This document shows, in pieces, positions 52,397 to 62,022 of a stretch of 64,000 bases of DNA. The notes beneath the pieces were generated by a model. That model made no database searches, was not told the origin of the DNA, and worked only from the letters and a program-made list of their open reading frames with translations. This stretch comes from Thermanaerothrix solaris (GTDB taxonomy: Bacteria; Chloroflexota; Anaerolineae; Anaerolineales; Anaerolineaceae). The translations under genes and the position numbers were made by a program. The DNA lies in contig NZ_JAUHMF010000002.1 in assembly GCF_032334255.1 (NCBI RefSeq), forward strand, positions 496,001 through 560,000, given 5' to 3'. How positions within the stretch are numbered: the first letter of the stretch is position 1; each line of letters opens with the position of its first letter.

Positions 52397-53484
52397 GGGG
52401 CTTCCCACTCCACTCGATTGCGCCCATTGTTTTTGGCGCGGTAGAGCGCCAGGTCAGCGCGTTTGATCACGCTTACAAAGGTATCGTGCTCGCGGCTCAG
52501 GGTAACCCCAAAGGATGCTGTTACGGGAATATTCTGATCAAAGCCATATGTTTCGATCGCTTCACACAGCCGCTGGGCTAAATGTAGGGCGCTTTGAGCC
52601 TCCTCTTCGGTTGCCAAGATCAGAAATTCCTCACCCCCCCAACGTCCGAGGACGTCCTCAGCCCGAATCTGACGCTGCAGACATTCCCCCACCTCGCGCA
52701 GGATAATATCACCAATTTCATGGCCGAACGTGTCATTGATCAACTTGAAGCGATCCACATCGGCTAGGATAATGGTAAAGGGCCGTCGGCGTGCTAGATA
52801 GTCCTCCAACCTTTGGGTTAACCCACGCCGGTTGGGCAGATGAGTCAGGCTGTCGGTGTGGGCTATCTGGTGCATCTGATTAGCCGCGGCTAGGGTACGG
52901 CTAAAGTCATCCTTGGTGCGGGCAAGGACAAACAACAGGAATGAAATGGCTACCAGGCGTACCTCAAGGCGGATGAATTCCACGCCCAGGGTGGCCGGGC
53001 CATGCCAGAAGCGCCAGGCCCCCGAAAGGGTGGTGAGGAGCAATAGCGCGATACTAAATCCTAGGGCAGCACGACGATCGAGCGCAATATGGCTAATAAT
53101 GAGCAAGATGGCAATAACCCAGTAGACCGCTTCCACTTCGTTCCAAACGTGGGCCGGATCAGGCACAAGGAACCACAGATAGATCAGTTTGCCCAGGAAC
53201 AACAGACTTACCGCTGTGAGAACAGAGCGCTCGATCCAGGCCAAGGGGATACGCTTCCAAAGCAGAGCAGCACTCCAAAAAATGCCGGCCAGGATCAAGA
53301 AGGGATAGGCGAGGGCAATAAAAGGATTATCCGCGCGATGTTGTAGCCAGACGGCCAAAATGGAGGGCAGACCGGCCAAGCTGGCGATCAGGTAGAAATT
53401 ACGCCGTCGCGATTCCCAGTGCTGGGTGATCTCGAGCGGGGTTTCAGAGGAAGGGTGGGGTAGGAAGGGGGGATCGAAAGGCAC
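52393..53484 (-). CDS. Membrane-bound diguanylate cyclase (GGDEF)
   Basis: 363 residues. Six hydrophobic helices (about 30-185) then a GGDEF domain: DSLTHLPNRRGL, FKLINDTFGHEIGD and the active-site WGGEEF. An inhibitory-site RxxD (RAED) lies five residues before GGEEF, so product feedback is likely. Makes c-di-GMP. Confidence 0.93.
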   Translation of the reverse strand: MPFDPPFLPHPSSETPLEITQHWESRRRNFYLIASLAGLPSILAVWLQHRADNPFIALAYPFLILAGIFWSAALLWKRIPLAWIERSVLTAVSLLFLGKLIYLWFLVPDPAHVWNEVEAVYWVIAILLIISHIALDRRAALGFSIALLLLTTLSGAWRFWHGPATLGVEFIRLEVRLVAISFLLFVLARTKDDFSRTLAAANQMHQIAHTDSLTHLPNRRGLTQRLEDYLARRRPFTIILADVDRFKLINDTFGHEIGDIILREVGECLQRQIRAEDVLGRWGGEEFLILATEEEAQSALHLAQRLCEAIETYGFDQNIPVTASFGVTLSREHDTFVSVIKRADLALYRAKNNGRNRVEWEAP

Positions 53485-53637
53485 AACAGGCTTTGCACTT
53501 TGGTCTTTGGGATATTGACGATGCTATTATCACATAAGCGGGTGGGATTGCACAAGTCCGTGTGTAGTATTTATACCGAAATTCTCCGATCATTGCGATG
53601 CATTGCAAAACTGTAAGGTTTGTGCGAAAGGAAGTTC

Positions 53638-53666
53638 TTGCCGTAAGGGCTAAAGGCGGCTAAAAT
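53638..53666 (+). promoter_or_regulatory. Promoter giving a probable leaderless mRNA
   Basis: TTGCCG (53638-53643), 17-bp spacer, TAAAAT (53661-53666). The response-regulator ATG lies at 53674, only 7 nt past the -10 box, where transcription should begin, and no ribosome-binding site is present. Confidence 0.6.
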
Positions 53667-53673
53667 CAGAGAC

Positions 53674-54318
53674 ATGAACATCCCCTACGGTCCGATTCTG
53701 ATCGTTGAAGATAACCCCAACGTGCGGGAACTGCTCGAAGTCACCCTGCACTTCAAGGGCTATCCGGTCGTGACGGTATCCAACGGTCAGGAGGCATTGG
53801 ATTTTTTGACTCGCGAGCATCCGGCGTTGATTGTGACCGATATCCTGATGCCTAAAATGGATGGGTTTGCGCTGGTACATGCGCTGCGCAAAGATCCACG
53901 CACGACCCACATTCCGGTGATCTTTATCTCAGCCACGTACGTTACCCCTGAGGACAAGGCGTTTGCCATGAGCCTGGGGGCGGTGCGGTTCATCGAAAAA
54001 CCCATTGATACCGAGGATTTCTTGCTCACCGTTGCCGAGGTGCTAACCCAGGATTTGGCCGCCGCGCCACCGCCTCTGGATGATCTGGACTTCTACCGCG
54101 GCTACCGCGAGCGTCTGGAATACAAATTGCGCCACAAACAGACTCAAATTGCGCGCATTGAACGCCTGCTGCAAACCTTGCCGGAAGAACAACGTGCCGC
54201 CTTTGAACTCTTGAAAGCGCGCACGCTGGAAGATCGTGAGGAAATCCAACGCGAATTGGAACAACTTCATCGCATTTTGGATGAACAGGCGCGCTTCTCC
54301 GGCGCCAGTTCATCTTAA
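53674..54318 (+). CDS. Response regulator with C-terminal coiled coil
   Basis: 214 residues. Receiver domain: acidic pair E12-D13, phosphoacceptor D56, S86, K109. The C-terminal ~90 residues are charged helix (ERLEYKLRHKQTQIARIERL ... EEIQRELEQLHRIL), likely coiled coil, with no DNA-binding domain. No histidine kinase gene is adjacent. Confidence 0.9.
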   Translation: MNIPYGPILIVEDNPNVRELLEVTLHFKGYPVVTVSNGQEALDFLTREHPALIVTDILMPKMDGFALVHALRKDPRTTHIPVIFISATYVTPEDKAFAMSLGAVRFIEKPIDTEDFLLTVAEVLTQDLAAAPPPLDDLDFYRGYRERLEYKLRHKQTQIARIERLLQTLPEEQRAAFELLKARTLEDREEIQRELEQLHRILDEQARFSGASSS

Positions 54319-54341
54319 TCCCGAAAAATTAGAGGTGGCTC

Positions 54342-55202
54342 ATGTCAAGGCTTCCGAACGTGGAAGAAGTCATCGCCTGGGCGCGCGAAGCCGGGCATCT
54401 CTTGATGCAGGGGCTAGGACGGGCTCACGATATTCGCTACAAGGGCCTGACTGATCCAGTGACCGAGATGGATCGGGCTTCTGAGGCGTTGTTGATTCAG
54501 CGCATTCGCGCGGCTTTTCCCGAACATACCATCATCACTGAAGAGAGCGGCACCCTTGGGAAGGGAGATGACACCTGCTGGTATATTGACCCACTGGATG
54601 GGACGGTCAATTACGCCCATGGGTTGCCGATTTTCGCCGTCTCGGTGGCATTTGTACACGAGGGGGTTCCTCAGGTGGGGGTGGTGTATGACCCCAGCCG
54701 TGATGAATGCTTTTATGCTATGCGCGGAGCGGGGGCATTCTTAAACGGCCGTCCTATTCATCCTTCGGAGACCACAGAACTCATTCGCAGTCTGCTGGTT
54801 ACTGGCTTTCCCTACGATATGAGCGGGCGTGAGCCGGATAACCTGGATCTCTATGCCCATTTTGCCCGCCGCAGTCAGGGCGTTCGCCGCTTGGGTTCAG
54901 CGGCATTGGATTTATGTTATGTGGCGGCGGGCCGGCTGGACGGGTACTGGGAGATGGGCGTTGCCCCTTGGGATATCGCTGCTGCCATGGTGATTGCGGA
55001 AGAGGCGGGAGTCGTCGTGACTCGCCTGACGGGCGAGCCGAATCCATTGGTTCTGCCTTGCAACCTGCTGGCGGCTAACCCGGGGCTTTATCCGCACCTG
55101 TTGGCTGAGGTTCGGACGGTCTTAGGAACGGACACAATGTCCGCAATCAGCGCTTCGGGCGACGACGGCCGCGGCGCCCGCGCAGCCAAACCCACAGCGT
55201 GA
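54342..55202 (+). CDS. suhB: Inositol monophosphatase family protein
   Basis: 286 residues. EESG (67-70), DPLDGTVN (83-90) and WDIAAAMVIAEEAG are the Mg-binding motifs. Hydrolyses inositol phosphates or related sugar phosphates. The C-terminal 18 codons overlap the end of the convergent DUF385 gene by 56 bp. Confidence 0.9.
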   Translation: MSRLPNVEEVIAWAREAGHLLMQGLGRAHDIRYKGLTDPVTEMDRASEALLIQRIRAAFPEHTIITEESGTLGKGDDTCWYIDPLDGTVNYAHGLPIFAVSVAFVHEGVPQVGVVYDPSRDECFYAMRGAGAFLNGRPIHPSETTELIRSLLVTGFPYDMSGREPDNLDLYAHFARRSQGVRRLGSAALDLCYVAAGRLDGYWEMGVAPWDIAAAMVIAEEAGVVVTRLTGEPNPLVLPCNLLAANPGLYPHLLAEVRTVLGTDTMSAISASGDDGRGARAAKPTA

Positions 55203-55743
55203 TCAGCGGCCAAACCCAGGCCAGATCGCCCGGGCCATTTGCCCCGGTGCGGGGAGCGACCCGGCGCAGGCGGATGACGCGGTAGGAAGCCGTGCGCTGG
55301 CGTAAAAGATTTTCTTCCAGGCGCGGACTAACCCCAAAGAGAGATGCCGCCGGGCCACTGGATGCCAGGACGGCTTTGAGCGCCTCCCAACGGAGTTCGG
55401 GTTCCAGAATCTCCTCGGCCAGGCCAACCCACCAGCCATCCGGTAGCCACAGTTCTACCTGTGGGTTGGCTATAAGGTTGCGGTACCAATCGCAGGTCGG
55501 GCCAAAGCCGGCGACGCAGTAGATTTCGCCATTACGCAGGGCGTAGTTGAGCGGGGTGTAATAGCGTTTTCCACTTCGACGACCGCTATGGACCAGGACG
55601 AGGATGCGCCCGCTCAACGTTGGCCAGAAATTGAACCACGGCCCTAGCCCCAGTCGCCACAACAGAACCATAAACCGATTGAAAGAGCGAAATAAGCGCG
55701 CGAGGGGGTGGGTGGGGGTGGGCTTGTGAGATTGATCGGACAT
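55147..55743 (-). CDS. Nitroreductase/deazaflavin (F420)-type DUF385 protein
   Basis: 198 residues from ATG 55743 (GGAGGCG upstream); a longer frame lacks a good ribosome-binding site. LVLVHSGRRSGKRYYTPLNY, YCVAGFGPTCDWYRNLIANPQVEL are the split beta-barrel DUF385 motifs. In relatives these bind F420 or other flavins. Arg-rich C-terminus (RGRRGRRRPKR). Confidence 0.85.
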   Translation of the reverse strand: MSDQSHKPTPTHPLARLFRSFNRFMVLLWRLGLGPWFNFWPTLSGRILVLVHSGRRSGKRYYTPLNYALRNGEIYCVAGFGPTCDWYRNLIANPQVELWLPDGWWVGLAEEILEPELRWEALKAVLASSGPAASLFGVSPRLEENLLRQRTASYRVIRLRRVAPRTGANGPGDLAWVWPLITLWVWLRGRRGRRRPKR

Positions 55744-55807
55744 AATCGCCTCCATAATTATTGTATCCATCTTCATGGTTTTCCCTTAACAGTTTTGTCA
55801 TTAATCT

Positions 55808-55836
55808 TTGACATTCTGCCCAGGCAAGGCTAAAAT
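55808..55836 (+). promoter_or_regulatory. Promoter of the coaE-cdaA-ybbR-der operon
   Basis: TTGACA (55808-55813), 17-bp spacer, TAAAAT (55831-55836), about 95 bp before coaE. Confidence 0.7.
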
Positions 55837-55931
55837 CAGGCATGAAGGTGGTCGGAAAAGGGGGGCCGTGGTCTCGGGCTGTCCGACTTAGGCAGAACGA
55901 CCGCGTTGGTTCTGGGAGGCTAGAGTAGGCC

Positions 55932-57071
55932 GTGAGTCAATGGCCGGGTAAGTACGTCATTGGGTTGACCGGTAATATTGCAACCGGGAAGAGCGTCGTA
56001 CGGCGGATGCTAGAGCACTTGGGTGCCTATGGGATTGATGCCGATGCACTGGCACATCGTGCGATAGCCCGCGGGGCACCGGGCTACCAACCGGTGGTGG
56101 ATCTTTTTGGCCGTTATATCCTGGGGCCAGATGGCGAAATTGATCGCCGTCGCTTGGGAAAGATTGTCTTCAATGATCCGGTCGCGTTGGCCGATCTGGA
56201 GCGCATTGTTCATCCGCTGGTGGCGCAGGCGATTGATTTTCTGGTGCGTCGTGCCAGCCAACCCGTCGCGGTGATTGAAGCGATCAAGTTAGTCGAGGCG
56301 AATCTGCATCGGGCTTGTGACAGTTTGTGGGTGGTCTATGCGCCACCTGAGGTGCAATTGGCCCGCCTCATGCGTACTCGCGGACTGACAGAAGCCGAGG
56401 CGCGTCAGCGGATGGCGGCACAGCCTCCCCAAGAGCAGAAAATGGCCCTGGCCGATGTGATCATCCGCAACGCCGGTACCTTTGAAGAGACTTGGAAGCA
56501 GGTGGTGGTGGCATGGCAGCGCCTGGTGCCGGTGGCTGAGGCCACGGCACCGGCAGCGGATGTGATGAGCAGTGAACGGCTGGCACTGACGGTGGTGCGG
56601 GGACGGCCGCGGGACGCAGCTCAGATTGCGGCATTGATCAATCGGTTGCGTCCAAAAGCACCCCTGCTCACCGCAGAGGATATTATGGCTGCCTTTGGTG
56701 AAAAGGCGTTTTTACTGTTACGCAATAATACCACCTTGCAGGGCGTGATCGGATGGCAGGTGGAGAACCTGGTGGCGCGCACCACTGATATCTTGCTTGA
56801 GCCGACCCTGCCCCTAAAATCAGCGCTTACCTTACTGATCCAAGAGATGGAGCGCGCCTCGAAGGATTTGCAGTGCGAGGCATCACTGGTATTTGTAGCG
56901 CCGGAACTGGCGCGACAGGAACTCATTTGGCGTGAATTAGGGTATAAGATCACCACGCCGGAGCAGTTGGAGGCGCTGGCCTGGCAGGAAGCGGCCCGCG
57001 AATCAATGCCGCCGGGGACGGTGTTGCTGTTTAAGAAGTTACGTCAGGAACGCATTTTACGTCCAATTTAG
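55932..57071 (+). CDS. coaE: Dephospho-CoA kinase with C-terminal extra domain
   Basis: 379 residues from a GTG, almost twice the usual ~200. Residues 1-200 are CoaE: P-loop GLTGNIATGKS (11-21), DADALAH, HPLV, and a lid with TRGL. Residues from about 215 form a second domain with GNAT-like features (LTVVRGRPRDAAQIAALINRL, an INRL helix, ALTLLIQEMERASK, then a terminal LGYK). The added domain may be an acetyltransferase-like module using CoA; function unproven. Confidence 0.88.
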   Translation: MSQWPGKYVIGLTGNIATGKSVVRRMLEHLGAYGIDADALAHRAIARGAPGYQPVVDLFGRYILGPDGEIDRRRLGKIVFNDPVALADLERIVHPLVAQAIDFLVRRASQPVAVIEAIKLVEANLHRACDSLWVVYAPPEVQLARLMRTRGLTEAEARQRMAAQPPQEQKMALADVIIRNAGTFEETWKQVVVAWQRLVPVAEATAPAADVMSSERLALTVVRGRPRDAAQIAALINRLRPKAPLLTAEDIMAAFGEKAFLLLRNNTTLQGVIGWQVENLVARTTDILLEPTLPLKSALTLLIQEMERASKDLQCEASLVFVAPELARQELIWRELGYKITTPEQLEALAWQEAARESMPPGTVLLFKKLRQERILRPI

Positions 57072-57109
57072 CGTCTCAAAGAGACCGATGAGCAAGGAAA
57101 AAGGTTGCC

Positions 57110-57997
57110 GTGCCGGATATCTTAGGTGAATTGCTTTTTATCTTCCAGCGCTTTAACTGGTTGAGCGCGCTGGATCTGTTCCTGGTGACCATGGTGTTTT
57201 TCGGGATCCTGATGCTGTTGCGCGATACTCAGGCGTTGGTATTGCTGCGAGGGATCCTCTTGCTCATTGTGTCGCTCAGTCTGGTAACCAGCCTCATAGA
57301 TTTACCGGCATTTTCCTGGCTGATCCGCACTGCCCTGCCCACCCTCGTGCTGGCGATCCCGGTGATTTTTGCGCCGGAGATTCGGCGTGGGTTGGAGCGA
57401 TTGGGGCGTGCCGGTAGCGCGCAGGGCTGGCTGTGGCGGGCACCGAGCACGACCGAAGCCGTTCAGCGCACCATCCGTGCGGTGGTGAGCGCCTGTGCGC
57501 GGCTCTCGGCGCGGCAACATGGGGCGTTGATTGTCTTTCAGCGTGGGGATAGCCTGGAAGAATATGCTCGCACGGGTGTCACCCTCAATGCGGAGGTGAC
57601 CGCCGAGTTGCTGTTACAGATTTTTTACCCCAATACCCCGTTACACGATGGCGCGGTGATCATCGCCAACCAGCGCATTGTGGCGGCAGCGTGTGTGATG
57701 CCTCTTTCATCCAGCGGCATTCTCAACCATTCGCCGGAACGGCAGATGGGCTTGCGCCATCGCGCGGCTTTGGGGACATCTGAAGCGACCGATGCGGTGG
57801 CGGTAGTGGTCTCCGAGGAAACCGGGGCGATTTCGGTCGCCCATGGGGGGCGGATCATCCGTCGTCTGGATGCAGAACGACTGGAAAACATCCTGATGGC
57901 CTTCTACCAGCCGCCAATCCAGACCTCGCGCAGTTTGCTGGATTTAATCCGTGCGGCGCGACAGCCCACCCCCACGCGGCCCAAAAAGGAGGATTGA
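57110..57997 (+). CDS. cdaA: Diadenylate cyclase
   Basis: 295 residues from GTG. Three N-terminal transmembrane helices then the DAC domain: TPLHDGAVIIANQRIVAA (DGA) and GLRHRAALG (RHR), the ATP-binding motifs. Makes c-di-AMP from two ATP. It is followed directly by its usual partner, the YbbR-domain protein. Confidence 0.94.
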   Translation: MPDILGELLFIFQRFNWLSALDLFLVTMVFFGILMLLRDTQALVLLRGILLLIVSLSLVTSLIDLPAFSWLIRTALPTLVLAIPVIFAPEIRRGLERLGRAGSAQGWLWRAPSTTEAVQRTIRAVVSACARLSARQHGALIVFQRGDSLEEYARTGVTLNAEVTAELLLQIFYPNTPLHDGAVIIANQRIVAAACVMPLSSSGILNHSPERQMGLRHRAALGTSEATDAVAVVVSEETGAISVAHGGRIIRRLDAERLENILMAFYQPPIQTSRSLLDLIRAARQPTPTRPKKED

Positions 57998-58000
57998 GGG

Positions 58001-59263
58001 ATGATTTGGGGTTGGTTACGGCGTGCCTGGCGAATGGTTCCGGCGTTTATAACCGCCTTTCTGCTGGCGCTGGCGGTGTGGGTCTCGGCAGTGACGGCCA
58101 ATGATCCCAACGAGGAGGCGGTATACCCCCGTCCTATTCCGATTACGGTGGTGGGCAAAGATCCGAATCTGATTCTCAGTCCCGAGGACTTAAACAGTGT
58201 GACTCTGACTTTGCGGGCGCCGCGCTCACTGTGGAACTCTCTGATCAATGAACCCGATGCCGTGCGCGCGGTGGTGGATTTAACCGGGCTGGCGCCGGGC
58301 ACTTATGCCGTACCGGTGCAGATTCAAATCGGCCTGCGCCCGGTACGCGTGGTTTCGTACACCCCGAAGACGGTCACCGTTAACTTAGAACGGTTGGAGA
58401 ACCGTGAGATGCCGGTCAAACTGGTGGTGAACGGTACGCCGGCTGCCGGTTATAGCGCCGATCCACCGCAGTTGAACCGCACGACGGTGATCGTGAGCGG
58501 CCCGCAATCGCAGGTTCAAAAGGTGGCTGAGGTCGAAGCCGTGTTGGATATCAGCGGTGCCAGCGAGAGCCTGACGCGCACCCTGGCCTTGCAAGCCTTG
58601 GATGCCAATGGCAACCTGGTTAGCGGTTTGACCTTAGTACCGGATCGAGTAACGGTCTCGGTTTCTATTCGTCAACGCTTCGGTTACCGCAATGTCGTGG
58701 TCAAGGTGGTGCTGCAAGGGCAGGTGGCCAGCGGTTATCGCTTGACCAACATTGCCGTCTTCCCCCCCGTGATTACCGTATTCTCAGAAGATCCCCAAAG
58801 TGTGACCGACCTGCCCGGCTATATTGAGACTGTCCCGGTGGATATTACGAACGCCAAAGATGACTTAGACGTGCTGGTGCCGCTCAACTTGCCGCCCGGG
58901 ATTTCGGTGGTCGGTGATCAGACTCAGGTGCTCGTGCGGGTGGGGGTGGCGGCCATCGAGAGTAGCGTGACCCTGCCCAATTTACGGGTCGAGGTCAGCG
59001 GTCTGGCGCCGGGTTATGCGGCCACGGTCTCTCCGGAGGCGCTGACGGTGATCCTCAGTGGCCCGGTGGCACTACTGGATCGGTTACAACCGGGCGACGT
59101 TCGCGTGGTCGTCAATGTGCAAGACCTACCGCCGGGGACACACCAAGTGACACCTGTGGTGGAGATTTTATTGAGCGATCTTCGGGTAGAATCCATCCAG
59201 CCGGAGACGGTGGAAGTGGTGATCACACGTTCCACCGCCGCTACCTCGACCCGCAGACCCTGA
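58001..59263 (+). CDS. YbbR-domain protein (CdaR-like)
   Basis: 420 residues. One N-terminal membrane anchor (ITAFLLALAVWVSAV), then several YbbR repeats on the outside, each with a pattern like VTVSGPQSQV..V or VTVFSEDPQSV. Regulates the adjacent diadenylate cyclase in other bacteria. Begins three nt after cdaA. Confidence 0.9.
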   Translation: MIWGWLRRAWRMVPAFITAFLLALAVWVSAVTANDPNEEAVYPRPIPITVVGKDPNLILSPEDLNSVTLTLRAPRSLWNSLINEPDAVRAVVDLTGLAPGTYAVPVQIQIGLRPVRVVSYTPKTVTVNLERLENREMPVKLVVNGTPAAGYSADPPQLNRTTVIVSGPQSQVQKVAEVEAVLDISGASESLTRTLALQALDANGNLVSGLTLVPDRVTVSVSIRQRFGYRNVVVKVVLQGQVASGYRLTNIAVFPPVITVFSEDPQSVTDLPGYIETVPVDITNAKDDLDVLVPLNLPPGISVVGDQTQVLVRVGVAAIESSVTLPNLRVEVSGLAPGYAATVSPEALTVILSGPVALLDRLQPGDVRVVVNVQDLPPGTHQVTPVVEILLSDLRVESIQPETVEVVITRSTAATSTRRP

Positions 59264-59278
59264 TGCAAGGAAGGTCGT

Positions 59279-60640
59279 ATGTCTAAACCCCTGGTTGCGT
59301 TGGTTGGTCGCCCCAATGTGGGCAAGAGCACCTTGTTCAACCGCCTGGTGGGTGAACCCTTGGCGATTGTGGATGGCACCCCCGGCACCACGCGCGATCG
59401 TCTGATCGCCGAAGCCGAGTGGACCGGTCATCCCTTCCTGGTTGTGGATACGGGCGGGATTGATCCACGGGTGGGGGGAGAGCGCCCGCTTTCTGTAGGT
59501 TCGGCGGAATATATTGATCAAATCCGGGCACAGGCTGAAATGGCCATTGAGGACGCAGACGTGGTGTTGTTCCTGGTGGATGCCAATGACGGCGTAACCC
59601 CGGCGGACCAAGAGGTGGCTAATCTGATTCGCCGCAAACAGCGGATGGTGGGGGGGCAGCCTCAGCCGCCGGTGCTGTTGGTGGTGAATAAAGCCGATAA
59701 CGAGAGTTTGCGTCAGCAGGCGGCGCAATTCTATGAATTGGGGTTGGGTGAACCGTATCCGGTCTCGGCACTGCACGGCCTGGGGATTGGCGATTTGTTG
59801 GATGAGGTGGTGGCGCGCTTTCCGGCAGCAGTGGAAGCCGAGGAGGAGGAAGCGGTCAAGATTGCTATCGTTGGGCGGCCTAACGTGGGTAAATCCAGCC
59901 TGCTCAACCGCCTGGTGGGTGAGGAGCGGGCGATCGTCAGCCCAATTGCTGGCACAACCCGCGATGCAATTGATACGCCTATCGAGTATCAGGGGATTCC
60001 CATTGTATTGATTGATACTGCCGGCATTCGCCGCCGTGGACGGATTGAACCAGGGGTGGAGAAGTATAGCGTTCTGCGCACGCTACGCGCAATTGAACGC
60101 TGTGACGTGGCTTTACTGATGATTGATGCCACCGCCGGGGTCACCGCACAAGATGCCCACATCGCTGGCTACATTCTGGACGCCAACAAGAGCGTGGTGG
60201 TGCTGGTCAATAAGTGGGACGCGGTGACCAAAGACTCCCAGACGATGCAGGAGTACACCCAGCGCATTCGCCAGGAATTGAACTTCATGGATTACGTGCC
60301 CATCCTGTTTATCTCGGCCAAGACCGGTCAGCGGGTGGATCAGGTGCTCCCGCTGGCGCTCAAAGTACAGGAAGAACGCCTGGCACACTTACCCACGGCG
60401 CATCTCAACCGCATTTTACAGGCGGCGCAAGACGCGCATACGCCGACCTCACGCACGGGTAAAAGCCTGCGCATTTACTACGGCACGCAGGTGCGCACTG
60501 ATCCGCCGACCTTTTTGATCTACGTTAATGATCCTAAACTGGCACACTTTACCTACTTGCGCTACCTTGAAAACTGCATCCGGCGCGAATATCCTTTTAC
60601 CGGCACGCCGATTCGCCTGGTGCTGAAGCCGCGCCGCTAA
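59279..60640 (+). CDS. der: GTPase Der (EngA)
   Basis: 453 residues with two GTPase domains, GRPNVGKST (10-18) and GRPNVGKSS in the second half, each followed by NKAD/NKWD motifs, and a C-terminal KH-like domain. Acts in 50S ribosomal subunit assembly. Its end overlaps the convergent VIT1 gene by 4 bp. Confidence 0.96.
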   Translation: MSKPLVALVGRPNVGKSTLFNRLVGEPLAIVDGTPGTTRDRLIAEAEWTGHPFLVVDTGGIDPRVGGERPLSVGSAEYIDQIRAQAEMAIEDADVVLFLVDANDGVTPADQEVANLIRRKQRMVGGQPQPPVLLVVNKADNESLRQQAAQFYELGLGEPYPVSALHGLGIGDLLDEVVARFPAAVEAEEEEAVKIAIVGRPNVGKSSLLNRLVGEERAIVSPIAGTTRDAIDTPIEYQGIPIVLIDTAGIRRRGRIEPGVEKYSVLRTLRAIERCDVALLMIDATAGVTAQDAHIAGYILDANKSVVVLVNKWDAVTKDSQTMQEYTQRIRQELNFMDYVPILFISAKTGQRVDQVLPLALKVQEERLAHLPTAHLNRILQAAQDAHTPTSRTGKSLRIYYGTQVRTDPPTFLIYVNDPKLAHFTYLRYLENCIRREYPFTGTPIRLVLKPRR

Positions 60641-61761
60641 CCGGCAATACCCACCCCGATCAACCGGCCGATGCCAAAGGTGACCGCGGCGGCCAGCAGA
60701 CCGAAGATGACCATGCGCAGGCCGGAGTAGAGTACGCTGCGCCCGGTGAAGAGGGTGATCACAGCGCCCAGGCCGAAGAGGGCCAGGATGCTGAAAAGGA
60801 TGCTGGCGATAACGGCGCTGAAGCCACTGAAAAAGGCAAAGGGCAACACCGGGAAAATCGCCCCGAGGGCGAAGAGGATGAACGATGTTAATGCGGCTTC
60901 CCAGGCCGAGCCACCCAGTTCTTCGGGGTCCACGCCGAGTTCTTCGCGGGCCAGCGTATCCAGCGCGTTTTGCGGATCGGCCAGGATTTGCGCCGCCAGG
61001 GCCTTGGCTTGCGCGGGTTCAAGCCCACGCGCCTCGTAGATGAGAGCCAGTTCTTCCGCTTCTTCTTCTGGCGCTTGTTCAATTTCTTCGGCTTCAATCC
61101 TGATCTGGTGGCCGTAGAGTTCGCGTGCGCTTTGCACTGAGAGCCACTCGCCCAGAGCCATGGAGATGGCGCCGGCGAGTAGCCCGGCCAGCCCGGTGAT
61201 GAGCACGGTACGGTTATCCAGCGCGGCGCCAGCCACCCCCATCACCAGGCTGAGGTTGGAGACCAGGCCATCGTTGGCACCAAGGACAGCAGCGCGCAGG
61301 GCGTTGCCGCCGGTGGCGCGGTGGCGGCCCTCTAGTTGCGCCAGTGCACTGCCCGAAAGCCCGCCGCGGGCAAGGCGGGCAAGTTGCCCCAGGACGAGGG
61401 CGTGCCCCTGTTCCTGGCGGCTCATTGCTGCTGGGGCACCCTGCTGGGCGTAACCACTGGCACCGCCGCGTTCCATAGCTTGCAGTGAGGGTAGGACGAG
61501 TGAGGGGCCAAAGCGCCGTGCTAGCCAGAGCAAGATACGCGTGCGCAAAGGCGGGTGAAATTCGGGCACCTGACCCCCGGCGGCGCGGATGCGCTCTGCC
61601 CAGGTATCGGCGTGGCGCAGTTCGGTCTCGGCCATGCGGCGGAAAATCTCGCGCAAGCGTTCATCGTTCTCGCGCTCGGCCAGGGTTTGGTAGATCAGGG
61701 CGCTGTTGCGCTCATCGAGGTAATTTTCGATCAAGGTGGGGAGGGGAAGGGAGGAAGGCAT
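60637..61761 (-). CDS. Ferritin-like domain fused to VIT1/CCC1 transporter
   Basis: 374 residues. N-terminal ferritin-like part (TLIENYLDERNSALIYQTLA, ETELRHADTWAER) with Glu and His positions for a di-iron site, then the VIT1 membrane domain (NALRAAVLGANDGLVSNLSLVMGV, GEWLSVQSARELY). Related to MbfA-type iron or manganese exporters that remove metal from the cytosol. Confidence 0.88.
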   Translation of the reverse strand: MPSSLPLPTLIENYLDERNSALIYQTLAERENDERLREIFRRMAETELRHADTWAERIRAAGGQVPEFHPPLRTRILLWLARRFGPSLVLPSLQAMERGGASGYAQQGAPAAMSRQEQGHALVLGQLARLARGGLSGSALAQLEGRHRATGGNALRAAVLGANDGLVSNLSLVMGVAGAALDNRTVLITGLAGLLAGAISMALGEWLSVQSARELYGHQIRIEAEEIEQAPEEEAEELALIYEARGLEPAQAKALAAQILADPQNALDTLAREELGVDPEELGGSAWEAALTSFILFALGAIFPVLPFAFFSGFSAVIASILFSILALFGLGAVITLFTGRSVLYSGLRMVIFGLLAAAVTFGIGRLIGVGIAG

Positions 61762-61960
61762 GGGGGAACCTGCTGGATTATGGGTAGGATGTCTGAAATT
61801 TTGGCTCAGTTCAAGTGACTATGTAAATTATAGCAGTGTAACCTTTTTTACTCGCATGGTCTCTGGGAACAAAATCTCATCTGTGGCTTTTTGAGTGAGA
61901 AAGGGGTATCTTGATTATCGGCTGGTGGTCTTTAATAAAATTGTGGCTACCGGTCTTGTC

Positions 61961-61990
61961 TTGACCCCCTGTCTTCCACACAGGTATAAT
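61961..61990 (+). promoter_or_regulatory. Promoter of the L,D-transpeptidase gene
   Basis: TTGACC (61961-61966), 18-bp spacer, TATAAT (61985-61990). The spacer contains an inverted repeat CCTGT...ACAGG that could be a regulator site. Confidence 0.7.
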
Positions 61991-62022
61991 CCACCCATGC
62001 CGGTCGAAAAAGGTGTCTGAGG

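Noticed and set aside
58385..58594. Small minus-strand frames inside ybbR and der
   Set aside because: Shadows of well-supported genes, no ribosome-binding sites.
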